DNA from: Skeletonema tropicum | Taxonomy: Eukaryota; Bacillariophyta; Thalassiosirophyceae; Thalassiosirales; Thalassiosiraceae | DNA length: 64,000 nt | Direction of reading: 5' to 3' | Assembly (NCBI GenBank): GCA_037178625.1 | Contig: CM074131.1 | Span: forward strand, 1,798,001-1,862,000 | Shown: one piece after another, positions 50,210 to 62,656 of the stretch | How the letters are laid out: every line of letters starts with the position of its first letter | Numbering within the stretch: position 1 is the stretch's first letter | Position numbers and translations under genes: made by a program | Notes under the pieces: generated by a model | Seen by the model: the letters and a program-made list of their open reading frames with translations, nothing else | Database searches by the model: none | Told to the model about the DNA's origin: nothing

Positions 50210-53200
50210 ATGCTGTCTCTTTCTCTTCTCTTGCCCTTCGTCGAAGGTGACGATCTACATCCAGGGTTAACTTTCAAGTGAGTTATTGTATTTGTATTGT
50301 TGCACAATATGTTTTCGTGATTATTAATGTGCTGGCCTCCATTTGGCTAAGCATAGATGCTAATAATCTGTTTGTGTTATTATCTATTTAGGCGTGATTT
50401 CTCCAAGGCTACCAACCAGTTCAACCTACATAAGCATCTCATGGCTCCCACACCACGAGACCGTCGTAATGGCATTAGTAATGGGATCGAGAATTCTCGT
50501 AGATTGGCTCATAATGCAATTAGACTTGGTATTGATGATGAAAAGCACCTGCACCGGGAGGTGAGTAGAGTGTCTTAATCTTAACTTGATCTATTTTCAT
50601 GCTTTAAACTGCAACTCACTTGAGTCTTTTTCTTTATCATGTGAAAGCTTGTGCCACGCAACCCTCCCATTGGTATGATAACTAGGTTTGATGACGTAAG
50701 TACTGTCTCTAGGTACTTATCCCTAACTGGTTTTTTTGGCGATCAAAAGTCGAAGTTTGCCTGACACTTGACAGCCTATTATTTACTTATTGCTTTACGT
50801 TCTTTTGTTTTCCCTCTCTCCAAAATTGAAGCTTGATAACAATGGGGAATTCATCATCGGTGGGGTCCCACCCAGTGAAGGTAACCGTCTGAAAATTGAC
50901 GACAACACCACCACTAAACCGCTACCTTTCGGAGATGGTCCTGGCACATTTCCAGCTTTCCCCCAAGGCACCAATGATTTTTGGGAAGGCAATGGCCCTC
51001 CTATGAAGATGTGGGAGGTGATAGCGTGCCCTGTTGCCGATGTTGAAGGGTTCATTGAAAATCCTCTCAGCTGTGTGTTTGGATACAGTGATAGCGATAC
51101 TGATGATATTCCTGGGTCTATCATGGAGTTTGTTGCATCATTGGATGCATCCATGATGGAGGAGACTATGATCAATGCAATTGTGCCTTTAGGTTCTGAG
51201 TTTGTTTACAGTTTTTCTCCCATTGGATTTCTTGAAAAGGTAAGATGACGAAAAGTTTGTCCTCTGCTCTGTTTCAAACTTTCATTATGTCTGCCTTATC
51301 GCGTACCTTCTTGTTTTCTCAAGTTTTGTTCACCTTTTTGTTGACCTTCTTTTTACAGGTTTTGTCGAATGTATGTACCATCTTGGGATTTGTTGATATA
51401 ATTGTACACGTGGTAGACGAGATCATAGGTGCCATTGAAAGTTTTGGTAGCTGGATTGGTGATGCGCTTAGTGCTCTTAATCCATTCAATTGGTTTCGCC
51501 AGCTTGAAGAAGGGGCGGGAGAGGCTAGTACTAGAGTAATTGTACTGGGCATTTGGAGCCATGTGGCGGCCCTGACCTTGATGAATGTAACACGTGCTTC
51601 AAAACTGACGAACAAGATTGTTCCAATTGCAAGACTTGTTTCCAGCCTCTCTTCACCTTAGTCCCTGACATGGATGGTATCTGTGTTGGAACCGAACGGC
51701 TTCGAGAATTTCTCTTGGCTGAAGTCCCTCCTCTCATAACCTTGCAAGTGAGTTCCTTTTCGGCAGCTGCAGCCCAGCATTCTTTTCCTGCGCATATTCT
51801 GACAGTGACAGCTCACCTTTCACCTTTTGCTTTTATATTGAACTTTGACAAACTTTGACTTCATATCAACATCTGAAAGACTCTCTATGCAGGCCTTCTT
51901 GCTAATCATATCAAGAAGAATTCTTCTGGAGAAGTCCTCCAAGCAATTCAGATGGCCATTGCTGATATTTCTGGACTAATAACTGACGACGTTAAAGAGG
52001 CTGTCGCTGAAGCAATTTCTACATCTGAGGAAACTATCACTGGTGCAATATCTTCTTCCACAGCTGACATTTTTGACAAGATTACTAATACCTGCTCCGC
52101 TCCGGCTCCAACTCCGACACGTCGTCGCCTTGGGAAGGAGGGAGCTGCAGCTGACTTTTTGCAATCCAAACAAGCTCATGAGGCAAAGAAATTCGCATCC
52201 AAACATGGTTTGAAAGGCAAAGATGCAGACGAAGTCATCTCAAAGGTATTCGAGTCGCTTTCCAAGGATGGAGACGCTTTTAATGAAAAGCTTAAGGAAA
52301 GTGTCTTGAAAGACTTCAGTGATCCCAAAAAGATGGAATATATCGAGCAATTTTTCAAGAAGGATATCGATGAGAATGAATCTAAATATACTGCTATGAT
52401 TGTTGGCGAGGTGTTGAAGGGTTCGATTGATAAGAAGACACGTCGTCTAGATGGTGAGTTCTTAGCGAAGGCCTCCCTGTGTACTGGAGTAGAAGCTTGC
52501 CTCAGATGATAATTGACGACGTTTTTCTTTCTCTGCAAACACAAATACATACCAAAGTTGACTCTTTGAGGGAGACTCTTTCAGCACTGCAGGACATAAA
52601 GACAGCACGCCGTGAGAAGAAGGAATCCGAATCAGACGCAGTTTGGATTTCTGCAGGTGAAAATGGATTTCAATGTCCAGATGGAAAACTAAACCTCGAA
52701 TGCGGCTGCTTGGAGTTATTTTACTCTGTCAAAGTCTTCATCAAGGTTAGTTGTTGTCAAAAGTTATGAATCGCCTTGCACTTGTATGTGTCTGTATTTG
52801 ATATTATCTAATGTTACTGTATCATCTAACTGTAACTGTGCCACCTTTAGGATAATATAATCACGCCTATTTTGACAGCATTGGTTAAATCACTTGCAGT
52901 TCTAGCAGGGGCCGCATCATCATTTGCTACTGTCACGGACAACCCTGTTTACGCCAGTGCATTTGAAGGAGCGACTGATTTATTGCAATCCCCACTTCGC
53001 ATGTCTTGGGGCATGATTCAAGAATTTGACCCATTTTCGCAAGGCAGTGCCTTGAGCGATGTCCGGTTAGGTATGATTCACATTAGCCAGCAAATTGTGG
53101 GAACATTCCTTTATGGATCTGATTGCGATCAAGCTGTGAAGGACGCGAATGATGGGCTCTGTGGAGACCTTCCTTCCTTCAGGAATTCAGTTTTGCCAAT

Positions 53201-54871
53201 AAAGGAGACACGTGCTGGAGACATATACATGGCCTCGGGCTGTGATGCAGGTAAGTAAATATGTGACATGACCCAACAAGCCCCAAGTACTATATCTGCA
53301 TTATGTCACATGATTAACCTATGTGTTTATGCTTTTCTCTATATCTTCTACAGAATTTGAAGGAGAACTTACAATGTATACCTTTGCATTCAATCTTGTG
53401 GAAACGCTTCTTCAAAATGGTGTTGATGTAAGTTGATCATTTGTCACTATCTAAATTGACCGCCGCGACTTCTAATGAGAAATGAACATTTTACTCTTTG
53501 TCTTATGCACAGGCGGTGGTTGAATTTTTTAACATACCAATAGTACTAGTTAGGCTGATACTTGAAGCTGCGGGAATGATTTTCAGTCATATGGATGATG
53601 TGTGTGCCTACCTTGATAGTTATGTCCAGCTTGCGTTTGTTGAGGCAACGTTTGAAAACTCACGATTCGCGCTACAAGAACTAGCCTGTCGCACTCCAAA
53701 TGAACTTGCCAGGGGACATGGATGTGAGTAAAGCTTCTACTTTCTAAGCAATTTCCAAGTTTCACTTTCTCATCTATGCCATCAATGCCAAACTGCACAC
53801 AGGTGACGGAATCGACAACACCTGCGACGAAGATAAGCAAATTGACGAGTGTGCTGAAGATACCTTTCCCCCTGAGATTAATGCTGGTATGGCCATCCAA
53901 AAATGCAGCGACAAAATCTTCCCCACTTCTCAAGATGCGCTGGATTGCTTTAGTGCTCCCGGGTTGGTGTCAGCAGAAGATGACTGCAAGGAGGTTGACC
54001 TAATTTTTGAAGATAAAGAGGCTCCAGTTTGTTCGGCAATTATTGGAATCAAGGCTGTTGCCTTGGGATGCGGAAATCGAACTCTTGAGGATACTACAGA
54101 AATCGACGTAACGGTTGCTGTTGATGACAAGAAACCCCAAGTTACGTGCAAGATTGGCACCCAAGATTTATATGGAACGGGTCCGGGCGAGTTCAAGGAC
54201 TTAGATTTCAGCTTCACTGCCATTGACGTTGATGAATGTACCAACACTGATGATTTGGCAGTGACCATTGAAGTGCTGAGTAATGAGGCGGTTGCCATTG
54301 GAAAGGAGGTGAGTTAAATTTGTATATGGAGCTGAGCCCGCATGCACATGAGCTCTCTTCCTTTTGCACTCGCACTCGCTCAAACTTTTGTTCCTCTATA
54401 CGTAATTGCAAAATTTAGACGGTAATAATTTCCGAGCCACTTAATGCTACTGGGAACGTCTTGTCAATCTGGGCGGTGGATGATTATTGTTATAAATCAA
54501 AAAGTTCTAAAAAGTGCAGGATTTCTTCCCCTGAGAAGACTCGCATGTACATTGTACGTGTGACGGCTATTGATAAGGCTGGTAATGTGGGAGTGGGAGA
54601 GTGCAGCACGATCGTTGGGAACCCAAAGTACAGAGCACAGACCCAGATAACAAATGTTCCTTCCTTCCTCGTAGCCAAACTTGATATTGTTGGAGGTGTG
54701 AAGCCAACCCCTGATGATGAGTCGCGCATACCCGAATTCCAGTTAGATATTGCTGGAGCTGAAGGTGAAGGCAAGGACAAGGAGCCGGAACCTGATGATA
54801 CATCATCATTTGATTTTGATGATGATTATGATGATGATGATGATGATGATGATGAGTCGATCTTCACCTAG
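50210..54871 (+). CDS. Predicted secreted Cys-rich protein with MopE-like metal-binding motif, 12 exons
   Basis: Join of 50210-50277, 50392-50560, 50648-50695, 50832-51239, 51359-51747, 51916-52453, 52558-52745, 52851-53250, 53354-53427, 53513-53723, 53803-54308 and 54419-54871. Introns are about 86-168 bp, GT-AG; several acceptors are AAG. All junctions are in phase, but inside exon 5 the frame changes once near 51530, between LEEGAGEAST and the Cys-rich GHLEPCGGPDLDECNTCFKT. A short signal-like start (MLSLSLLLPFVEG) suggests secretion. Near exon 10, GHGCDGIDNTCDEDKQIDEC resembles the MopE-type putative metal-binding motif. The C-terminal part is HYR/Ig-like (VTAIDKAGNVGVGECSTIVG) and ends in an aspartate run. 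The family is unknown; an extracellular or cell-wall role is plausible. The high intron density is unlike the rest of the window. Confidence 0.75.
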
Positions 54872-55278
54872 ACCTAGCAAACCAACTTCAATCGTTACAA
54901 ATACAAAAGTCGAAAGTGGATCGAACTAGGACGATTCTACCAAATGTTGCTGTTGCTGTTGCTGGAGTTATCGTGACAAATATCTTAGTTCTAAACAAAT
55001 GGTATGTATTTAAATCAAGAACATTGTCAAGTAAACAGTGAGGAGCCAATACCAAATCTTGCCCTACAAGATTACAAATATGTCAAATTGTCATGTCATT
55101 TTGCTTGACTGGAAACGATGCTATCTACGTCATGGCCTGAATCTGATATGAAGATATCATCGCAAGCAACCCGTCTGGGCGCAGTGCTCAATTGTATCGT
55201 AGCCAAGTCTTGCCCTACTGTTTAGAAGCTGCAATCACGATACTGACAACATTTGATAAGAAATGGTGCTCAACAATG
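54872..55278. other. Intergenic region between secreted-protein gene and satellite copies
   Basis: About 400 bp containing a short GTTGCTGTTGCTG run near 54946-54962. No gene or RNA recognised. Confidence 0.45.
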
Positions 55279-55453
55279 GCTCTATTGACCAGCTCAAATT
55301 AACCTTGCAGTTCTTGTCATAGATGTAGATTTCATCACTTCCAGTCAACCAATTCACCACATCGTATCTATCGTCGTCATTAAACGCATGAGCCGATTCA
55401 AGTGGCCCATTATGGTCGGCGGGGCTACTAAACAAGCACTTTAGCACTGCTCA
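55279..55453 (-). repeat. Decayed inverted satellite copy at the array edge
   Basis: On the minus strand this segment matches the 184-bp unit: the CATCGTATCTATCGTCGTC core at about 55359-55378, GCATGAGCC, GTGGCCCATTATGG and a closing CACTGCTCAGACG. It encodes DHNGPLESAH and DDDRYDVV in the satellite frame. It abuts the main array head-to-head; the orientation switches at about 55453-55483. Confidence 0.78.
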
Positions 55454-57684
55454 GACGTGCGGCGTGCGTAAACGTAGAAGCGTAGAATATGGTGCTGCTG
55501 GCGCTGGCGAGCCCACACTGGACCTCTCACATCAGCTACGACACTTTAGCATCGCTTCCACGGCCGTTAGTCATCTGAGCAGTAAGAATGAGCTTGTCTA
55601 GAACCGCCGCCAACTATAACTATAATGGGCCTCTAGCAGCGGCTCATGCCCATACCGACGGCAATAGATACGATTTGGTAGAATGTGCTGCTGGCCAATC
55701 CACACTGGAAATCAAATGTCAGCTACGAGGTTGTAGCATCGCTTCCACGGCCGCCAAACGTCTAAGCAGTACAAATGAGCTTGGCTAGTATCGCCGCCGA
55801 CTATAATGGGCCTCTAGCAGCGGCTCATGCCCATACCGACGGCAATAGATACGATTTGGTAGAATGTGGTGCTGCTGGCCAGCCCACACTGGACCTCTCA
55901 GACCAGCTACAGTGGACCTCTCAAACCAGCTACGACAATGTAGCATAGCTTTTACGGACGCCCAACGTCTGAGCAGTACGAATGAGCTTGTGTAGTATCG
56001 CCGCCAACTATAATGGGCCTCTAGCAGCGGCTCATGCCCATACCGACGGCGATAGATACGATTTGGTAGAATGTGGTGCTGCTGGCCAGCCCACACTGGA
56101 CCTCCAAGATCAGCTACGTCACTATAGCATCGCTTCCACGGCCGCCCAACGTCTGAGCAGTACAAATGAGCTTTGGGCCTCTAGCAGCGGCTCATGCCCA
56201 TACCAGCGGCAATAGATACGATTTGGTAGAATGTGGTGCTGCTGGCCAGCCCACACTGGACCTCTCAGACCAGCTACGACACTGTAGCATAGTTTTACAG
56301 ACACCCAACGTCTGAGCGTACGAATGAGCTTGGCTAGAGCTACGACACTGTAGCATGCTTCTACGGACGTTAGTCGTCTGAGCAGTACGAATGAGCTTGT
56401 CTAGTATCACCGCCGACTATTCTGCGCCTCTAGCAGCGGCTCATGCCCATACCGACGGCGATAGATACGATTTGGTAGAATGTGGTGCTGCTGGCCAGCC
56501 CTCCCTGGACCTCTCAGACCAGCTACGAAACTATAGCATCGCTTTTACGGCCGCCCAACGTCTGAGCAGTACGAATGAGCTTGGCTAGTATCGCCGCCGA
56601 CTATAATGGGCCTCTAGCAGTGGCTCATGCCCATACCGACGACGAAAGATACGATTTGGTAGAATGTGGTGCTGCTGGCCAGCCCAAACTGGACCTTTCA
56701 GATCAGCTACGACACTGTAGCATAGCTTTTACGGACGCCCAACGTCTGAGCAGTACGAATGAGCTTGTCTAGTATCGCCACCAACTTTTTTGGGCCTCTA
56801 GAAGCGGCTCATGCCCATACCGACGGCGATAGATACGATTTGGTAGAATGTGGTGCTGCTGGCCAGCCCACCAGCCCACACTGGACCTCTCAGACCAGCT
56901 ACGACACTGTAGCATCGCTTCCACGGCCGCCCAACGTCTGAGCAGTACGAATGAGCTTGGCTAGTATCACCGTCGACTATAATGGGCCTCTAGCAGCGGC
57001 TCATGCCCATACCGACGACGATAGATACGATTTGGTAGAATGTGGTGCTGCTGGCCAGCCCACTCGACCTCTCACATCAGCTACGAGGTTGTAGCATCGC
57101 TTTTACGGCCGCCCAACGTCTGAGCAGTACGAATGAGCTTGGCTAGTATCGCCGCCGACAATATTGCGTCTCTAGCAGCGGCTCATGCCCATACTGACGG
57201 CGATAGATACGATTTGGTAGAATGTGGTGCTGCTGGCCAGCCCACACTGGACCTCTCAGATCAGCTACGAGGTTGTAGCATCGCTTTTACGGCCGCCCAA
57301 CGTCTGAGCAGTACAAATGAGCTTGGCTAGTATCGCCGCCGACAATATTGGGTCTCTAGCAGCGGCTCATGCCCATACCGACGACGATAGATACGATTTG
57401 GTAGAATGTGGTGCTGCTGGCCAGCCCACACTGGACCTCTCAGATCAGCTACGAAACTATAGCATCGCTTCCACGGCCGCCCAACGTCTGAGCAGTACGA
57501 ATGAGCTTGCCTAGTATCGCCGCCGACTTTTATGCGCCTCTAGCAGCGGCTCATGCCCATACCGACGGCGATAGATACGATTTGGTAGAATGTGGTGCTG
57601 CTGGCCAGCCCACACTGGACCTCTCACATCAGCTACGAGGTTGTAGCATCGCTTTTACGGCCGCCCAACGTCTGAGCAGTACAA

Positions 57685-59057
57685 ATGTGCTTGGCTAGTA
57701 TCGCCGCCGACAATATTGGGTCTCTAGCAGCGGCTCATGCCCATACCGACGACGATAGATACGATTTGGTAGAATGTGGTGCTGCTGGCCAGCCCACACT
57801 GGACCTCTCAGATCAGCTACGAAACTATAGCATCGCTTCCACGGCCGCCCAACGTCTGAGCAGTACGAATGAGCTTGGCTAGTATCGCCGCCGACTATAA
57901 TGGGCCTCTAGCAGTGGCGCATGGGCATACCGACGACGAAAGATACGATTTGGTAGAATGTGGTGCTGCTGGCCAGCCCAAACTGGACCTTTCAGATCAG
58001 CTACGACACTGTAGCATAGCTTTTACGGACGCCCAACGTCTGAGCAGTACGAATGAGCTTGTCTAGTATCGCCACCAACTGGTTTGGGCCTCTAGAAGCG
58101 GCTCATGCCCATACCGACGGCGATAGATACGATTTGGTAGAATGTGGTGCTGCTGGCCAGCCCACCAGCCCACACTGGACCTCTCAGACCAGCTACGACA
58201 CTGTAGCATCGCTTCCACGGCCGCTTAACGTCTGAGCAGTACGAATGAGCTTGGCTAGTATCACCGTCGACTATAATGGGCCTCTAGCAGCGGCTCATGC
58301 CCATACCGACGACGATAGATACGATTTGGTAGAATGTGGTGCTGCTGGCCAGCCCACCAGCCAACACTGGACCTCTCAGACCAGCTACGACACTGTAGCA
58401 TCGCTTTTACGGCCGCCCAACGTCTGAGCAGTACGAATGAGCTTGGCTAGTATCGCCGCCGACAATATTGCGTCTCTAGCAGCGGCTCATGCCCATACCG
58501 ACGGCGATAGATACGATTTGGTAGAATGTGGTGCTGCTGGCCAGCCCACACTGGACCTCTCACATCAGCAACGAGGTTGTAGCATCGCTTCCACGGCCGC
58601 CCAACGTCTGAGCAGTACGAATGAGCTTGCCTAGTATCGCCGCTGACAATATTGGGTCCTTCCACGGCCGCCCAACGTCTGAGCAGTACGAATGAGCTTG
58701 CCTAGTATCGCCGCCGACTATTATGCGCTTCTAGCTGCGGCTCATGCCCATACCGACGACGATAGATACGATTTGGTAGAATGTGGTGCTGCTGGCCAGC
58801 CCACTCGACCTCTCACATCAGCTACGAGGTTGTTGCATCGCTTCCACGGCCGCCCAACGTCTGAGCAGTACGAATAAGCTTGGCTAGTATCGCCGCCGAC
58901 TTTTATGCGCCTCTAGCAGCGGCTCATGCCCATACCGACGACGATAGATACGATTTGGTAGAATGTGGTGCTGCTGGCCAGCCCACACTGGACCTCTCAC
59001 ATCAGCTACGAGGTTGTAGCATCGCTTTTACGGCCGCCCAACGTCTGAGCAGTACAA
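57685..59057 (+). repeat. Higher-order satellite block A, first copy (1373 bp)
   Basis: This block of seven full or variant units plus a 71-bp remnant recurs at 59058-60430. Marker units occur at a constant offset of 1373 bp: the rare ATGTGCTTGG start (57685/59058), the GGGCATACC variant (57869/59242), the TTGGGCCTCTAGAAG unit (58053/59426), two 192-bp units (58053 and 58245 versus 59426 and 59618) and the truncated remnant. Confidence 0.93.
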
Positions 59058-60430
59058 ATGTGCTTGGCTAGTATCGCCGCCGACAATATTGGGTCTCTAG
59101 CAGCGGCTCATGCCCATACCGACGACGATAGATACGATTTGGTAGAATGTGGTGCTGCTGGCCAGCCCACACTGGACCTCTCAGATCAGCTACGAAACTA
59201 TAGCATCGCTTCCACGGCCGCCCAACGTCTGAGCAGTACGAATGAGCTTGCCTAGTATCGCCGCCGACTATAATGGGCCTCTAGCAGTGGCGCATGGGCA
59301 TACCGACGACGAAAGATACGATTTGGTAGAATGTGGTGCTGCTGGCCAGCCCAAACTGGACCTTTCAGATCAGCTACGACACTGTAGCATAGCTTTTACG
59401 GACGCCCAACGTCTGAGCAGTACGAATGAGCTTGTCTAGTATCGCCACCAACTGTTTTGGGCCTCTAGAAGCGGCTCATGCCCATACCGACGGCGATAGA
59501 TACGATTTGGTAGAATGTGGTGCTGCTGGCCAGCCCACCAGCCCACACTGGACCTCTCAGACCAGCTACGACACTGTAGCATCGCTTCCACGGCCGCTTA
59601 ACGTCTGAGCAGTACGAATGAGCTTGGCTAGTATCACCGTCGACTATAATGGGCCTCTAGCAGCGGCTCATGCCCATACCGACGACGATAGATACGATTT
59701 GGTAGAATGTGGTGCTGCTGGCCAGCCCACCAGCCAACACTGGACCTCTCAGACCAGCTACGACACTGTAGCATCGCTTTTACGGCCGCCCAACGTCTGA
59801 GCAGTACGAATGAGCTTGGCTAGTATCGCCGCCGACAATATTGCGTCTCTAGCAGCGGCTCATGCCCATACCGACGGCGATAGATACGATTTGGTAGAAT
59901 GTGGTGCTGCTGGCCAGCCCACACTGGACCTCTCACATCAGCAACGAGGTTGTAGCATCGCTTCCACGGCCGCCCAACGTCTGAGCAGTACGAATGAGCT
60001 TGCCTAGTATCGCCGCTGACAATATTGGGTCCTTCCACGGCCGCCCAACGTCTGAGCAGTACGAATGAGCTTGGCTAGTATAGCCGCCAACTAAAATGGG
60101 CCTCTAGCTGCGGCTCATGCCCATACCGACGACGATAGATACGATTTGGTAGAATGTGGTGCTGCTGACCAGCCCACTCGACCTCTCACATCAGCTACGA
60201 GGTTGTTGCATCGCTTTTACGGCCGCCCAACGTCTGAGCAGTACGAATAAGCTTGGCTAGTATCGCCGCCGACTTTTATGCGCCTCTAGCAGCGGCTCAT
60301 GCCCATACCGACGGCGATAGATACGATTTGGTAGAATGTGGTGCTGCTGGCCAGCCCACACTGGACCTCTCAGATCAGCTACGAAACTATAGCATCGCTT
60401 CCACGGCCGCCCAACGTCTGAGCAGTACGA
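59058..60430 (+). repeat. Higher-order satellite block A, second copy (1373 bp)
   Basis: Direct duplicate of 57685-59057. Similarity is near-perfect over the first five units and decreases in the last two, where the unit at 60247 combines a start like that of 58874 with a different second half. This suggests a later exchange inside the block. Confidence 0.92.
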
Positions 60431-61310
60431 ATGAGCTTGTCTAGTATCGCCGCCGACTTTTATGCGCCTCTAGCAGCGGCTCATGCCCATATCGACGGCG
60501 ATAGATACGATTTGGTAGAATGTGGTGCTGCTGGCCAGCCCACACTGGACCTCTCACATCAGCTACGAGGTTGTAGCATCGCTTTTACGGCCGCCCAACG
60601 TCTGAGCAGTACAAATGAGCTTGGCTAGTATCGCCGCCGACAATATTGGGTCTCTAGCAGCGGCTCATGCCCATACCGACGACGATAGATACGATTTGGT
60701 AGAATGTGGTGCTGCTGGCCAGCCCACACTGGACCTCTCACATCAGCTACGAAACTATAGCATCGCTTCCACGGCCGCCCAACGTCTGAGCAGTACGAAT
60801 GAGCTTGGCTAGTATCGCCGCCGACTATAATGGGCCTCTAGCAGTGGCTCATGCCCATACCGAGGCGATAGATACGATTTGGTAGAATGTGGTGCTGCTG
60901 GCCAGCCCACCAGCCCACACCGGACCTCTCAGACCAGCTACGACACTGTAGCATTGCTTTTACGGCCGCCCAACGTCTGAGCAGTACGAATGACCTTGGC
61001 TAGTATCGCCGCCGACTATTATGCGCCTCTAGCAGCGGCTCATGCCCATACCGACGGCGATAGATACGATTTGGTAGAATGTGGTGCTGCTGGCCAGCCC
61101 ACCAGCCCACACTGGAACTCTCAGATCAGCTACGACACTGTAGCATAGCTTTTACGGATGCCAAACGTCGGAGCAGTACGAATGAGCTTCTCTAATATCG
61201 CCGCCGACAATAAGGGCCTCTAGCAGCGGCTCATGCCCATACCGACGGCGATAGATACGATTTGGTAGAATGTGGTGCTGCTGGCCAGCCCACCAGCCCA
61301 CACTGGACTT

Positions 61311-61378
61311 GTTGGAGAATGATAAAGTCACTGTCCCAGTCATCGATTACTGGGACAGTGACTTTATCATTCTTCAAC
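61311..61378. repeat. Foldback insertion inside a satellite unit
   Basis: Inverted repeat with 30-bp arms (one mismatch) around an 8-nt loop; the inner 24 bp (61317-61340 and 61349-61372) are perfect. It interrupts a unit between CACACTGGA and CTCAGACCAG. The arm sequence is unrelated to the satellite. A tiny foldback or MITE-like element, or a templated repair insertion, would look like this. Confidence 0.92.
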
Positions 61379-61728
61379 TCAGACCAGCTACGACACTGTA
61401 GCATAGCTTTTACGGACGCCAAACGTCTGAGCAGTACTAATGAGCTTTTCTAGTATCGCCGCCAACTATAATGGGCCTCTAGCAGCGGCTCATGCCCATA
61501 CCGACGGCGATAGATACGATTTTGTAGAATGCTGAGCAGTACAAATGAGCTTGGCTAGTATCGCCGCAAACTTTAATGGGCCTCTAGCAGCGGCTCATGC
61601 CCATACCGACGACGATAGATACGATTTGGTAGAATGTGGTGCTGCTGGCCAGCCCACACTGAACCTCTCAGATCAGCTACGATACTATAGCATCGCTTCC
61701 ACGGCCGCCCAACGTCTGAGCAGTACGA

Positions 61729-62656
61729 ATGAGCTTGGCTAGTATCGCCGCCGACTATAATGGGCCTCTAGCAGTGGCTCATGCCCATACCGACGACGAT
61801 AGATACGATTTGGTAGAATGTGGTGCTGCTGGCCAGCCCACACTGGACCTTTCAGATCAGCTACGACACTGTAGCATAGCTTTTACGGACGCCCAACGTC
61901 TGAGCAGTACGAATGAGCTTTTCTGGTGTCGCCACCAACTGTTTTGGGCCTCTAGAAGCGGCTCATGCCCATACCGACGGCAATAGATACGATTTGGTTA
62001 AATATGGTGCTGCTGGCCAGCCCACACTGGACCTCTCAGACCAGCTACGACAATGTAGCATCGCTTCCACGGCCGCCCAACGTCTGAGCAGTACGAATGA
62101 GCTTGGCTAGTATCACCTTCGACTATAATGGGCCTCTAGCAGCGGCTCATGCCCATACCGACGGCGATAGATACGATTTGGTAGAATGTGGTGCTGCTGG
62201 CCAGCCCACACTGGACCTCTCACATCAGCTACGAGGTTGTAGCATCGCTTCCACGGCCGCCCAACGTCTGAGCAGTACAAATGAGCTTGGCTAGTATCGC
62301 CGCCGACAATATTGGGTCTCTACCAGCGGCTCATGCCCATACCGACGACGATAGATACGATTTGGTAGAATGTGGTGCTGCTGGCCAGCCCACACTGGAC
62401 CTCTCAGATCAGCTACGAAACTATAGCATCGCTTCCAAGGCCGCCCAACGTCTGAGCAGTACGAATGAGCTTGCCTAGTATCGCCGCCGACTATAATGGG
62501 CCTCTAGCAGTGGCTCATGCCCATACCGACGGCGATAGATACGATTTGGTAGAATGTGGTGCTGCTGGCCAGCCCACCAGCCCACACTGGACCTCTCAGA
62601 TCAACTACGACACTGTAGCATAGCTTTTACGGACGCCCAACGTCGGAGCAGTACGA
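61729..62656 (+). repeat. Higher-order satellite block B, first copy (928 bp)
   Basis: Five units (4 x 184 + 192 bp). The unusual junction in which the ORF ends NELFWCRHQ instead of NELG, and the following unit with GGTTAAATATGG, recur 928 bp downstream (61729/62657, 61913/62841, 62097/63025). Confidence 0.88.

Noticed and set aside
51371..51534. Intron in exon 5 from the strong GTATGT donor at 51371 to TAG at 51534
   Set aside because: It would be in phase but would remove about 54 codons of convincing sequence and leave a 12-nt exon. A one-base error is simpler.
51893..52453. Exon 6 of the secreted gene beginning at the CAG acceptor 51892
   Set aside because: That start is out of phase with exon 5; the AAG acceptor at 51915 is in phase and AAG acceptors are used elsewhere in this gene.
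52454..52505. A 52-bp intron ending CCTCAG at 52505
   Set aside because: It would run into TGA after three codons. Ending the intron at 52557 gives a phase-matched continuation, RRLD then VDSLRET.
55785..56165. Minus-strand frame of 126 codons in the satellite
   Set aside because: It reads across a single broken spacing of two units; other units close this frame at different places and it has no conserved start.
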